Assembly (NCBI RefSeq): GCF_013409255.1
Contig: NZ_JACCAS010000002.1
Span: 2,088,001 to 2,152,000 of the forward strand
Source of the DNA: Paraburkholderia bryophila
GTDB lineage: Bacteria; Pseudomonadota; Gammaproteobacteria; Burkholderiales; Burkholderiaceae
Direction of reading: 5' to 3'
DNA: 64,000 nucleotides
A program made the position numbers and the translations under genes. This document shows positions 51,784-60,265 of the stretch, piece after piece. Every line of letters begins with the position of its first letter. Position 1 is the first letter of the stretch. The notes under the pieces were generated by a model, which saw nothing but the letters and a program-made list of their open reading frames with translations, searched no databases and had not been told where the DNA came from.

Positions 51784-52278
51784 ATGACCATTCGACAAAA
51801 ACTGGACAGGATCGACATCAAGATCCTGGCGGAGCTGCAAAAGAACGGCAACATCACGAACGCGAATCTGGCGAATGCGGTGGGACTCTCGCCGAGTCCG
51901 TGCCTTCAGCGTGTCAAACGGCTCGAGGCGTCCGGCGTGATCTCGGGGTACGGCGCGCATATCAACCTGTCGAAATTGACGAGCACGGTGACCGTCTTCA
52001 CGGAGGTGATGCTGAAAGACCATCGTCGTGAAGACTTCATCCGGTTCGAAGCGAACGTGCATGACATCGACGAGATCACCGAATGCCATCTGGTCAGCGG
52101 CGGCTACGACTATCTGCTGAAGTTTCTGGTGGGCAACATCGGCCACTATCAGGAGGTGGTCGAGAAGCTGCTGGATCTGAACCTTGGGATCGAAAAGTAC
52201 TTCAGCTATATCGTCATTCGTTCGCCGTTCGTCAAGCATGCCGCGCCGCTCGAACGGTTGCTGACGGATGAGGCATGA
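51784..52278 (+). CDS. Lrp/AsnC-family transcriptional regulator
   Basis: A 164-aa feast/famine regulator. The N-terminal HTH (LDRIDIKILAELQKNGNI, LANAVGLSPSPCLQRVKRLE, about 5-47) is followed by the RAM/AsnC ligand domain (about 65-150; TECHLVSGGYDYLLKFLVGN). The stop overlaps the next frame by 4 nt. The partner genes it controls are unknown; the upstream dehalogenase pair is on the same strand 44 nt away. Confidence 0.9.
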   Translation: MTIRQKLDRIDIKILAELQKNGNITNANLANAVGLSPSPCLQRVKRLEASGVISGYGAHINLSKLTSTVTVFTEVMLKDHRREDFIRFEANVHDIDEITECHLVSGGYDYLLKFLVGNIGHYQEVVEKLLDLNLGIEKYFSYIVIRSPFVKHAAPLERLLTDEA

Positions 52279-52547
52279 CGCCGGTCGCCGACGTTTTCCG
52301 TTTGAGCGGACGGCGCGTACGCGCCGTATTCGGCAGCGGCCTTTCATTCACGCTGCATGCGTTGCTGACCGGTGAACATCGCGCGCATCACGGCGAGATG
52401 CTGGGCGAAGCGACGCGTCTCGCCGAAGCGGGTCAACTGACACCGCGGCTCGATCCGCGCCGTTTCGATCTCGACACGGCGGAACAAGGCTACGACGCGA
52501 TCACCGATCGCAGCGCACGCGGCAAGGTAGTGGTCGATATCGTGTGA
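52275..52547 (+). pseudogene. C-terminal remnant of a zinc-type alcohol dehydrogenase/quinone oxidoreductase
   Basis: The 90-codon frame ends like the MDR superfamily: LTGEHRAHHGEMLGEATRLAEAGQLTP-type sequence, then LDPRRFDLDTAEQGYDAI and GKVVVDIV. Full-length members have about 330 residues, so only the last quarter is left and the nucleotide-binding core is missing. The ATG overlaps the Lrp stop (ATGA), which may be chance. Probably the scar of a deletion that joined Lrp to this fragment. Confidence 0.75.
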
Positions 52548-52646
52548 CGTTATACGCACACGCTATAAGCCAGGAGGGTTGTCGAGCGTCACCTCGACGC
52601 CCGGTGTTGGGTTGCCGGGGTCGAGGTCCGCGACGCCGCCAGTGTC

Positions 52647-54710
52647 CTAAAGATCGAGCACCACCGCGCCGGATTCCGCCGCATCCGGCCTGCCGACGCA
52701 CAACAACGCGCAGCCCGCTTCGATATCCGCCGCGACCTCGCTCTGATAGGCGACACGGCCTTTTTGCAGACGTGTCGAACAGGTGCCGCATTCACCGATC
52801 CGGCAACTCGATTCGACCGGTATGCCGTTGGCTTCGGCCAACTCCAGCAATGTGCCGTCCTGTGCGGACCACTGCACCGTGCGTTGCGAGCGCGAGAAGA
52901 TCACTTCAGCGGTGTGCGCCGGTACGGTCGAAGCAGTGGGCGCCGAGGCGGCGGAAATGGTCGGCGTGCGCTTCACGCTGGCCGGTCCGAAAGCCTCGAA
53001 ACGGATGCGTTCATCCGGTACATTCAACGCCCGTAAGCCGTTGTAGAGGGCACTCATGAAAGCGGCGGGTCCGCACAGATAGAAGTCGTAGTCGTCGAAC
53101 GGCAGCAGCCGTTTCACCATGTCGATTTCGACGCGGCCGGCGCGTGTGCCATCTAGCGCGGCCACCGACGAATCGCCCGCGCTGTTCAGAAGGTGCACCG
53201 CGACCTGCGGATGCGCCGACGCGATCTGCTGCAATACGTCCGCGAAAGGCCGGTCCTGCGAAGTACGAGCGCCGTGAACGAAGTACACCGGCCGGGTTGA
53301 GCGTGCCGCGATCAGGCTGTGCAGAATCGCCGTCATCGGCGTAATGCCGATGCCTGCCGACAGCAACACCACAGGCCGCGGACTCGCCGCGTCGAAGGTG
53401 AACGCGCCGCGCGGCGTGCGTACCTGAACCTGGGTACCCACGGTGGAGTGCTCATGCAACCACGTCGACGCGACGCCCTCGCGCTTCACCGAAATCCGGT
53501 AGCGCAAACCGTCGCTCGCGGCGGACAGCGTGTACGTGCGCACCAGTGGCTGAACGCTGCCCGCCAGAGGAATCCGGATCGGCAAATACTGGCCCGGTTC
53601 GAACGCGGGCAGACTGCGGCCGTCCGCTGCCTGCAGATAGAACGAGCGAATTCCCGGCGTTTCTTCTTGCACGTCGACCACGTTGAAGGTGTGCCATACG
53701 TTCGCAGGATTCTCGGCTTTTACCGCCGCAGGTTCGCTGCGCATCGACGCGAATTGCGACGCGTACTCGACCGGCGACCAGCGAAAGGGCAACACGCCCG
53801 GCGTGCGCCGCACTTCGCGCACACGAAAGCGCATCAGCCGTTCCGCACCGGCCACGTTGGCGAGTTCCGCGCCGTCCCAGATGATTTCCGTATCGACCGC
53901 GATATAGACGAGATCGCCGTTCGCGAAATCGACGAACAGCAAGCCTGCGCGCGGATCGTGCACCAGGTTGCCGAGCGTGTTGAAAAAACGGTTGCCGCTG
54001 AAGTCAGGCACCGTCAGCGTGCCGGCCGCGTCGATATGCACGAAGCCCGGCATGCCGCCGCGATGCGACACATCCACGCCGCGTGCCGAGCCGGCATTGT
54101 CCGCGCCGTTGGCGCTCGCAATGAAAAACGTGTCCGCGTTTTGCAGCAGGACGCGATCGGCGTCGCTCAGCGTCGTCGCGCGGCTTGGCGGCAGCAGTTG
54201 CTCGTTTGCATCGCGCGGCACGAAAGTCGGCGTGCGGCTCTGAATGTACTTCGGACAATTGCCGAAGCTTTGGCTGACGCTCAGCGTGATGGCCTGCTCA
54301 TCGAGCGACGTAATCACGCCATTCACGCGATTGCGGCGGCGCGTTTCCGGTTGTACGCCGAGCCCACCGATCATCGCGCCGACTCGCCACGTGCCGGCCA
54401 GCGGATCGCCGGGCAGCGCGCTACCGGCAATGCGCAGCGTGCGCGCGTCCAGCGCCGACACGAAGCCCGGCGCGCCGACGCGCAATGTCGCCCACGGCTG
54501 ACCCGAAGCGTCGATCCCGCCCAGCACCATGAACGGCCGCTCCGCGAAAAACAGTTGATGCTGCTCCGGCATTTCGGTGCGAATGCTGCGACGGCCAACC
54601 GAGTTCGCAAAGTCGGCCACACCGGCGCGCGCCTGCACCGCCAGTTCGCCCGCGTGAAACGGTGAACCCGGCGTTGAGAGATCGGCGAGGGGAATGTAGA
54701 CATCGGACAT
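52647..54710 (-). CDS. Three-domain flavin/iron-sulfur oxidoreductase (PNPOx-like + FAD/NAD reductase + 2Fe-2S ferredoxin)
   Basis: A 687-aa fusion. The N-terminal third (about 35-310) is a pyridoxamine-phosphate-oxidase-like flavin-binding split barrel (MPGFVHIDAAGTLTVPDF). It is followed by a ferredoxin-NADP reductase module (about 330-560; RTYTLSAA for FAD, LLSAGIGITPM for NAD(P), YLCGPAAFM). The C-terminal plant-type 2Fe-2S ferredoxin has cysteines in SSCRIGECGTCSTRL and ALLCVG. Similar fusions pass electrons from NAD(P)H through FAD to 2Fe-2S, and the N-domain may hold the terminal substrate site. ATG 54710 (MSDVYIPLADL) is chosen because the longer frame gives an arginine-rich, unrelated head. 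A GST gene follows its start side. Confidence 0.82.
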   Translation of the reverse strand: MSDVYIPLADLSTPGSPFHAGELAVQARAGVADFANSVGRRSIRTEMPEQHQLFFAERPFMVLGGIDASGQPWATLRVGAPGFVSALDARTLRIAGSALPGDPLAGTWRVGAMIGGLGVQPETRRRNRVNGVITSLDEQAITLSVSQSFGNCPKYIQSRTPTFVPRDANEQLLPPSRATTLSDADRVLLQNADTFFIASANGADNAGSARGVDVSHRGGMPGFVHIDAAGTLTVPDFSGNRFFNTLGNLVHDPRAGLLFVDFANGDLVYIAVDTEIIWDGAELANVAGAERLMRFRVREVRRTPGVLPFRWSPVEYASQFASMRSEPAAVKAENPANVWHTFNVVDVQEETPGIRSFYLQAADGRSLPAFEPGQYLPIRIPLAGSVQPLVRTYTLSAASDGLRYRISVKREGVASTWLHEHSTVGTQVQVRTPRGAFTFDAASPRPVVLLSAGIGITPMTAILHSLIAARSTRPVYFVHGARTSQDRPFADVLQQIASAHPQVAVHLLNSAGDSSVAALDGTRAGRVEIDMVKRLLPFDDYDFYLCGPAAFMSALYNGLRALNVPDERIRFEAFGPASVKRTPTISAASAPTASTVPAHTAEVIFSRSQRTVQWSAQDGTLLELAEANGIPVESSCRIGECGTCSTRLQKGRVAYQSEVAADIEAGCALLCVGRPDAAESGAVVLDL

Positions 54711-54768
54711 GAGAGAGCCTCTGCGCGTCGCGGCGAAAAACGGGTGAGTGGACGGCTGGTTCAGCGCA

Positions 54769-55413
54769 TCAAGCGTCGGCCAGCAAACCGGCCTTGCTCG
54801 CCGGCATCGCGACGAAACCCGGCAGCGCCTCGACACGTCGCAGCCAGGCGCGCAGATTCGGATACGGCTCCAGCGAGACCCCGCCTTCCGGCGCATGCGC
54901 GATATAAGCGTGCGCGGCGATATCGGCGATGGTCGGTTCGTCGCCGGCCGCGAAGCGCTTGTGGGCGAATTCCGCTTCGATCACGTTGAACAGATTCACC
55001 GCGATCGACTTGGCGGTCTCGTGATCGTAGGGCGCGCCGAATACCGTCACGAGCCGCGCGCGGCACGGGCCATAAGCGATCTGGCCAGAGGCGAGCGACA
55101 ACCAGCGTTGCACGGCGGCCGCACCCAGCGGATCGGTGGGCAGCCACGACGCGTCGCCGTAGCGCTTCGCCAGATACACGAGGATCGCCGTCGAATCGAA
55201 CAGCACGACGTCGCCGTCTTCGATCACCGGCACCTGGCCGAACGGGCTGATGGCGAGAAATTCGGGGCGGCGGTTGTCGCCGGCTTTCATGTCGATCGGC
55301 ACGATCTCGAACGGCAGACCCAGCATCGTGAGGAATTGCCTGACGCGATGACCGTGACCCGACAGCAGCGTCGTGTGAAGGCGGATGGGGGCTGCGGGTT
55401 GCGTGGTAGGCAT
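54769..55413 (-). CDS. Glutathione S-transferase
   Basis: A 214-aa cytosolic GST. The thioredoxin-fold half opens LHTTLLSGHGHRVRQFL with the catalytic-type serine, and FGQVPVIEDGDVVLFDSTAILVYLA carries the cis-Pro and glutathione gamma-Glu site. The helical C-half ends RVEALPGFVAM. It lies upstream of the oxidoreductase on the same strand and divergent from a LysR gene that probably controls both. Confidence 0.9.
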   Translation of the reverse strand: MPTTQPAAPIRLHTTLLSGHGHRVRQFLTMLGLPFEIVPIDMKAGDNRRPEFLAISPFGQVPVIEDGDVVLFDSTAILVYLAKRYGDASWLPTDPLGAAAVQRWLSLASGQIAYGPCRARLVTVFGAPYDHETAKSIAVNLFNVIEAEFAHKRFAAGDEPTIADIAAHAYIAHAPEGGVSLEPYPNLRAWLRRVEALPGFVAMPASKAGLLADA

Positions 55414-55509
55414 GATGTGGATCCGAAAAAGTTGAGATGGGCTGGCGTCGAAAAAATGCTGTATCGATGCTTAACCTGAAGAGTAGTCAGTGCCGATCGG
55501 TTCCGTAAG

Positions 55510-55536
55510 GGGGATAATTGGCGAAACATAATCCCC
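55510..55536. promoter_or_regulatory. Inverted repeat in the GST/LysR divergent region
   Basis: GGGGAT and ATCCCC are separated by 15 nt (27 bp in all), 20 bp ahead of the LysR start and about 97 bp ahead of the GST start. It fits the size of a LysR operator and lies where autoregulation would be expected. Confidence 0.45.
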
Positions 55537-55555
55537 TGATAATGGACAATCGGTC

Positions 55556-56485
55556 ATGGCTGACGTACGCGACGTGAATCTCAACCGGCTGGCGGTGTTC
55601 GTGGCCGTGGTGGAAGCCGGCTCGCTGACCGGCGCGGGCGAGCGGCTCGGCCTCGCGAAAACCATGGTCAGCAAACACATGCAGCGGCTGGAGGCGGAGG
55701 TGGGCGCCAGCCTGCTGGTGCGGACCACACGGCGGCTCAATGTGACCGAAGCGGGCCGGACCTTCTATGACGCCAGTTGTCTGGTGCTGCGTGCGGCCGA
55801 AGAGGGCTTATCGGCGATCGCGGGCGAGGTCGGACCGTTGCGCGGCACGCTGCGTGTGAATGCGCCGATCGACTACGGCTCGCTGTTCGTGGCGCCGGCG
55901 CTGGTGGAGATGCGGCGCGCGCATCCGGAGCTGGAGGTCGATCTGCAATGCGTCGATCAATACGTCGACCTGGTGGGCGAGGGGATCGACGTGGCGATCC
56001 GGTTAGGGCGGCTCGCCGATTCGAACTACCGCGCGGTGAAGATCGGTGAGTTCGTCAAGTGGATGGTGGCGAGTCCGGCGGTGGCCGGCGCCGACGGCGA
56101 GCACACGGAACTGGCGACGCTCGCCGGCATGCCGTATGTCGCGGTGGCCACGTTGCCGCGGCCTTTGTCGGTGGCGCTGGAGCATCGCGATGGACGCAAG
56201 GACAGCCTGCGTTACCCGAGCGCGTTTCTGACCAATACCGCCACGGCGTGCCGGGCGGCGACGCTCGCGGGCGGCGGCGTCGCGCTGCTCACCGATTTCT
56301 CGATCGCGCACGACGTCGCGGCGGGCCGCCTGGTGCGCTTGCTCGACGGCTGGACGACGGCGCCGGCCAGCATTCAGGCGATTTTTCCCGCGACGAAGTT
56401 TCCGTCGCGCAAGGTCAGGGTGCTGATCGACGCGGTCAGGGCGCAGTGGGAGGCGACGGCCGGGGCGCGCTCGGAGGTGGTTTAG
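55556..56485 (+). CDS. LysR-family regulator
   Basis: A 309-aa LysR of the CrgA/DsdC-type branch with the head LNRLAVFVAVVEAGSLTGAGERLG and AKTMVSKHMQRLEAEVG. The effector domain (about 90-300) includes VDQYVDLVGEGIDVAIRLG, frequent in regulators of oxidoreductase and GST genes. It is divergent from GST and convergent with ohr, with which its 3' end overlaps by 4 nt. Confidence 0.9.
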   Translation: MADVRDVNLNRLAVFVAVVEAGSLTGAGERLGLAKTMVSKHMQRLEAEVGASLLVRTTRRLNVTEAGRTFYDASCLVLRAAEEGLSAIAGEVGPLRGTLRVNAPIDYGSLFVAPALVEMRRAHPELEVDLQCVDQYVDLVGEGIDVAIRLGRLADSNYRAVKIGEFVKWMVASPAVAGADGEHTELATLAGMPYVAVATLPRPLSVALEHRDGRKDSLRYPSAFLTNTATACRAATLAGGGVALLTDFSIAHDVAAGRLVRLLDGWTTAPASIQAIFPATKFPSRKVRVLIDAVRAQWEATAGARSEVV

Positions 56486-56898
56486 ACGAGCGTGATCGTG
56501 ACGTCTACATTGCCGCGCGTGGCTTTGGAATACGGGCAGGTTTGATGCGCCTGGTCGACCACGGCCCGAGCCACGTCGTGCGCGAGGCCGGGCAGGCTCA
56601 CGTTCAGGCGCGCCTGGATGAAATACGCGCCGTCGGTGGTGCCGAGGTCCACTTCGGCATCGACGTGGGTGTCGGCGGGCAGCGTCACCTTCAACGCGCG
56701 GGCGGCAAAACCCATCGCGCCGATAAAGCAGGCCGACCAGCCGGCCGCGAACAGTTGCTCCGGGTTCGTGCCCGCGCCCGAGGAGCCGGGGGATGAGAGT
56801 TGGATGTCGAGCCGGTTGTCCGAACTGCGTGCGACGCCGTCGCGTCCGCCGGTCGTGTGGGTCTTCGCGGTGTACAGCACGTTTTCGATGCGGGTCAT
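56482..56898 (-). CDS. ohr: Organic hydroperoxide resistance protein (Ohr)
   Basis: A 138-aa OsmC/Ohr-family peroxidase that reduces organic hydroperoxides with a lipoyl reductant. Both redox cysteines are present, C57 (GWSACFIGA) and C121 (HQTCPYSKATRGN). The length is typical. Minus-strand start ATG 56898 follows an AGGAGCAAACC-type ribosome site. No OhrR gene is next to it; the neighbouring LysR is not of that family. Confidence 0.93.
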   Translation of the reverse strand: MTRIENVLYTAKTHTTGGRDGVARSSDNRLDIQLSSPGSSGAGTNPEQLFAAGWSACFIGAMGFAARALKVTLPADTHVDAEVDLGTTDGAYFIQARLNVSLPGLAHDVARAVVDQAHQTCPYSKATRGNVDVTITLV

Positions 56899-56977
56899 GA
56901 TGGTTTGCTCCTGTTGAGTTGGCGAGGCGGGCTCAGCGGCCTGTCCGCGCGCGGCGCGTCCACGGCCGCCGTATGAC

Positions 56978-57310
56978 TTACTGGCCGAAATAAACGGGCT
57001 TCAAACCGTCGAACGCTTGCGCGTGCGAAGTGGACCGCGCACCGGATTCCGACGAACTGCTGTGCGTACCGCCCACGCCCGTGTTCGCGGGATTCTGTGC
57101 GGCGACGCGGGCCTCGGCGGCGAGGATGTCGGCGGGATAGGTCGTGTCCGCGCTGCGGGACGGGTTGTAGCCGGCCTGTTCCAGTTGCACCAGTTCCGCG
57201 CGAACCTGAGCACGGGTGACGGGTTGATTCGACTGGGCGAACGAAGCGAGCGGAGCGGCGAGCGCGACGGCGACGAGAGCGGCTTGAGCGACTTGAGCGA
57301 ACGATTTCAT
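56978..57310 (-). CDS. DUF4148 exported protein
   Basis: A 110-aa small exported protein with a signal peptide ending SFA (about residues 1-25). The DUF4148 core TRAQVRAELVQLEQAGYNPS lies near 32-51, followed by a Ser/Thr-rich tail. The family is common in Burkholderia and Paraburkholderia in multiple copies; the function is unknown. ATG 57310 begins the signal peptide MKSFAQVAQAAL. A minus-strand CGAGGTATTCAT-type sequence lies ahead of it. Confidence 0.88.
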   Translation of the reverse strand: MKSFAQVAQAALVAVALAAPLASFAQSNQPVTRAQVRAELVQLEQAGYNPSRSADTTYPADILAAEARVAAQNPANTGVGGTHSSSSESGARSTSHAQAFDGLKPVYFGQ

Positions 57311-57534
57311 GATGAATACCTCGAGAGTTGAATAGGGCCTGCCGGAAACTTGCAGTGCTTGCGGGGCCTGCTGTGCCCGGCGATGCATCTGTGTTCGGCA
57401 TGGGTGTATTTGAACGTCTGGAGGTATCTGGCTTGTGTCCGGTCGAGGGGTGTTTTGAATCGGTGTGTGTCTGTGTTTTCGCTGGACACAGTGCGATACA
57501 AACTCATGAGGCGGTGAATCGGCAGAGCGCGAGG

Positions 57535-57571
57535 ACATGGCGCGGACAGTGACTGCCCGCGCCATGTTTTT
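57535..57571 (+). terminator. Hairpin with T-run near the epoxide-hydrolase stop
   Basis: An 11-bp stem (ACATGGCGCGG with CCGCGCCATGT) is followed on the plus strand by TTTT. The only flanking genes are on the minus strand, for which the T-run is on the wrong side. It may be bidirectional, or mark an old plus-strand transcript end. Confidence 0.45.
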
Positions 57572-57578
57572 GAACCCG

Positions 57579-58931
57579 TTAAGTGCGCAGCGGCCTTAAG
57601 CCCGCACGGACTTCTTCCGCGAAAATTTGCGGCTGTTCCCACGCGGCGAAGTGGCCGCCTTTCTCGGGGCGGTTGTAATAGATCAGGTTGTGATACGCCC
57701 GCTCCGTCCAGCTTTTCGGCGCCTGATAGTTCTCGCCGGGAAAGGCGCTCACGGCGGCGGGAACGGAGACGTCGGCGGCGGCGTAAAAGTTGAAATGCGA
57801 CTCCCAATAGAAGCGCGCCGCGGAAACGCCCGTATTCGTCAGCCAGTACAGCGTGATGTCGTCGAGCACGTCGTTTAGTGTCACGTCGCCGGAGGCGTGT
57901 CCGTTGATCGTGCGTCCGAACACGGCCGACGTGAGCGCCGCTGCGGGTTGCCCATTGCCGTCCGGGTGGTCGAGCAGCCAGCTGGCCAGGGCAATGGGCG
58001 AGTCGGCCAGGCCGTAGAGCGTTTGCGGACGCGTGCCCTGCTCCAATGCGTAGGCGCGTCGCTTGGACAAGGCGCTTAACTGGTCATAGGCAAGCCTTTC
58101 GTCGGCGGAAAGACTGGCGGGCGGCGGATCGTTGACCTGAAGCGCCTTGGCGATGTCCGGTGGAATCGTCGCGGGGAAGTTGACGTGAATGCCCAGTAAT
58201 TCCGGCGGCGCCTGCTTTGCCATGACGTTCGCCACGATCCCGCCCAGATCGCCGCCTTGCGCGGCGAATTTCGCGTAGCCGAGGCGCTTCATCAATAGCA
58301 CCCACGCGCGTGCGGTGCGCTCCGGACCCCAGCCGATCGTGGTGGGCTTGCCGGAAAAGCCGTAGCCCGGCAATGACGGAATGACCAGATGAAACGCGTC
58401 CGATGCGCTCGCGCCATGCGCGGTCGGATTGGTCAGCGGATCGATGATCTTGAGCTGTTCGATCACCGAGCCAGGCCAGCCGTGCGTGACGATCAGCGGC
58501 ATCGCGTTTTCGTGTTTCGAACGGACGTGGATGAAGTGAATGTCGAGCCCGTCGATTTCGGTGACGAAATTCGGCAGCGCGTTCAGTTTCGCCTCGCATT
58601 TGCGCCAGTCGTAGTCGGTGGCCCAATGTTGCGCGAGCGTCTGAATCGTGGCGAGCGGCACGCCTTGCGAGTCGTCGTTGACGATCTCCCGGTCCGGCCA
58701 ACGCGTCGCCTTGATGCGTCGCCGCAAGTCGCTGAGCTGCGATTCCGGTACGTGGATGCGAAGTGGACGAAGCGCGGTTTTGTCGCCGCCCGCCGGCGCT
58801 GCGATGTCGGTGATGGCCTGATTGCCGTCGGCAAAAGCGAGCTGACTCAGCGAGCCCGCGGCAACGGCCGCCGCCGCGACGCCGACAAAGCGACGGCGTG
58901 ACGGCGATTCGGGAAGGGTGGTGTTAGGCAT
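57579..58931 (-). CDS. Tat-exported epoxide hydrolase-like alpha/beta hydrolase
   Basis: A 450-aa protein with the EHN (epoxide hydrolase N-terminal) domain (about 55-165) and a hydrolase fold. Oxyanion HGWPGS lies at about 175-180, the nucleophile Asp in GGDLGG (about 250) and the base His near the end in KGGHFAAWEQP. A twin-arginine signal, SRRRFVGVAAAAVAAG, precedes it, so the enzyme should act outside the cytoplasm. ATG 58931 is chosen because the longer frame puts the signal 75 residues inside. A juvenile-hormone-type or xenobiotic epoxide is possible; the substrate is unknown. Confidence 0.87.
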   Translation of the reverse strand: MPNTTLPESPSRRRFVGVAAAAVAAGSLSQLAFADGNQAITDIAAPAGGDKTALRPLRIHVPESQLSDLRRRIKATRWPDREIVNDDSQGVPLATIQTLAQHWATDYDWRKCEAKLNALPNFVTEIDGLDIHFIHVRSKHENAMPLIVTHGWPGSVIEQLKIIDPLTNPTAHGASASDAFHLVIPSLPGYGFSGKPTTIGWGPERTARAWVLLMKRLGYAKFAAQGGDLGGIVANVMAKQAPPELLGIHVNFPATIPPDIAKALQVNDPPPASLSADERLAYDQLSALSKRRAYALEQGTRPQTLYGLADSPIALASWLLDHPDGNGQPAAALTSAVFGRTINGHASGDVTLNDVLDDITLYWLTNTGVSAARFYWESHFNFYAAADVSVPAAVSAFPGENYQAPKSWTERAYHNLIYYNRPEKGGHFAAWEQPQIFAEEVRAGLRPLRT

Positions 58932-59183
58932 ACGATTTCCGATTGGAGGAAAGGCAGGTTGTCGGAACGAGCCTCGTCGCTGAAGGCGCTGCTGTTGCAG
59001 AACGCTGGACGAGTGGAGACAACCTGCCACGCGGAGTGCGCTCCGCGTGGGCGTATTGGAACGCGCCGATGTATCCCGCTTGTTTCCGTGAAGCGCGGTT
59101 TCTGCAAGCGTGTGTATCGACCTACCCAGTAGATACGTTGCGATACAAAGGGGCAAGCTGGGCCTGGGCCTAGGCCAGCGTGC

Positions 59184-60116
59184 CTACGCGCGTTCGGCGT
59201 CGTCGGGCTCCGCGAACATGCTCATGCGGCGCAAGATCCACTCGAGTAATTCATGCGCGGCGGCCACCAGCGGACGGCCGGATTTGACAAGCAGGCGCGC
59301 TTTGGCGCCGCGAAACAGGGGATGGTCGATCGGCACAATCGTCAGCTCGCCGGCCGCGATCTCGCGATACGCGGCGAACTCGCCGACCAGGGTCACGAAA
59401 TTATCGGACGCGACGATCCGCTTGAGCCCGGTCAGCGAATTCGTGGTGAGCGTGGCCCGTATTTCAATGTTCTCGGCGAACTCCAGCATCTTGGCCGCAT
59501 GACCGATGCCGAAGGTGGCCGGCATCAAGGCCAGCGGATAAGCCAGCACCTCGTGAATACTGGCCGCGCCACCTCGTACCGCCAGCGGATGCGTGGGCCG
59601 CACCAGCAGCACCACGGGCTGCGCCGAAGTCGCCCGATACTCGACACGCGGATCGGGCGGCGGATTGTAGGCGAGGCCGATATGCGCGCGGCTCTCCGCC
59701 ACTTCGTTCAGCAGGTCGTCGACGGGCAGCATCTGCACGCCGATCTCCAGCTTCGGGTAGCGCGCACAGAACGGCGTGAGCACTTCGTCGACCAGCATGT
59801 CGACATAGCCTTCGCTGATCGCCAACTGCACATTCCCCTGCTGCAGGCCCTTCAACGCATGAAGCCGATCTTCGAGCTTCTCCTGTTGCGACCGGTAGCC
59901 GCGCCAGAACTCGAGCAGATGCGCCGCCGCCTCGGTGGGCTTGACGCCGCGCGCCTGACGCTCGAACAGCGTCGTGCCAAGTTCCTCCTCCAGCAATCTG
60001 ATCTGCCGCGTAATCACGGACGGCGACGTGTTGAGGCTGTCCGCCGCGCCGCGAATCGTGCCGTGCGTCAGCACTTCATGGAAATACCGCAGGCGTTGCT
60101 GATTGATTTCGCGCAT
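59184..60116 (-). CDS. LysR-family regulator of the MFS/creatininase unit
   Basis: A 310-aa LysR with the head [20 protein letters not shown] and [17 protein letters not shown] (about 4-55) and an effector domain from about 90. It is divergent from the MFS carrier across about 150 bp and is the likely regulator of the carrier and the creatininase gene. Confidence 0.9.
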   Translation of the reverse strand: MREINQQRLRYFHEVLTHGTIRGAADSLNTSPSVITRQIRLLEEELGTTLFERQARGVKPTEAAAHLLEFWRGYRSQQEKLEDRLHALKGLQQGNVQLAISEGYVDMLVDEVLTPFCARYPKLEIGVQMLPVDDLLNEVAESRAHIGLAYNPPPDPRVEYRATSAQPVVLLVRPTHPLAVRGGAASIHEVLAYPLALMPATFGIGHAAKMLEFAENIEIRATLTTNSLTGLKRIVASDNFVTLVGEFAAYREIAAGELTIVPIDHPLFRGAKARLLVKSGRPLVAAAHELLEWILRRMSMFAEPDDAERA

Positions 60117-60265
60117 GGTCGGGCGTTTCGCTTCTGTTGGGGCCGAGGCTAGTGTTGCTCTGTGGGCAACGATACGTGAACTTAGTTGCTGTTGCTAGTT
60201 GCATTCGGCGTCGCCAAACTGGTTGCACACGATAAGCCGGATACAACGTTGAAACGGAGACTGGA

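Noticed and set aside
53319..54665. Plus-strand open frame of 448 codons opposite the triple-domain oxidoreductase
   Set aside because: Arg/His/Ala-rich antisense artefact; the minus strand encodes recognisable FAD, NAD and ferredoxin motifs.
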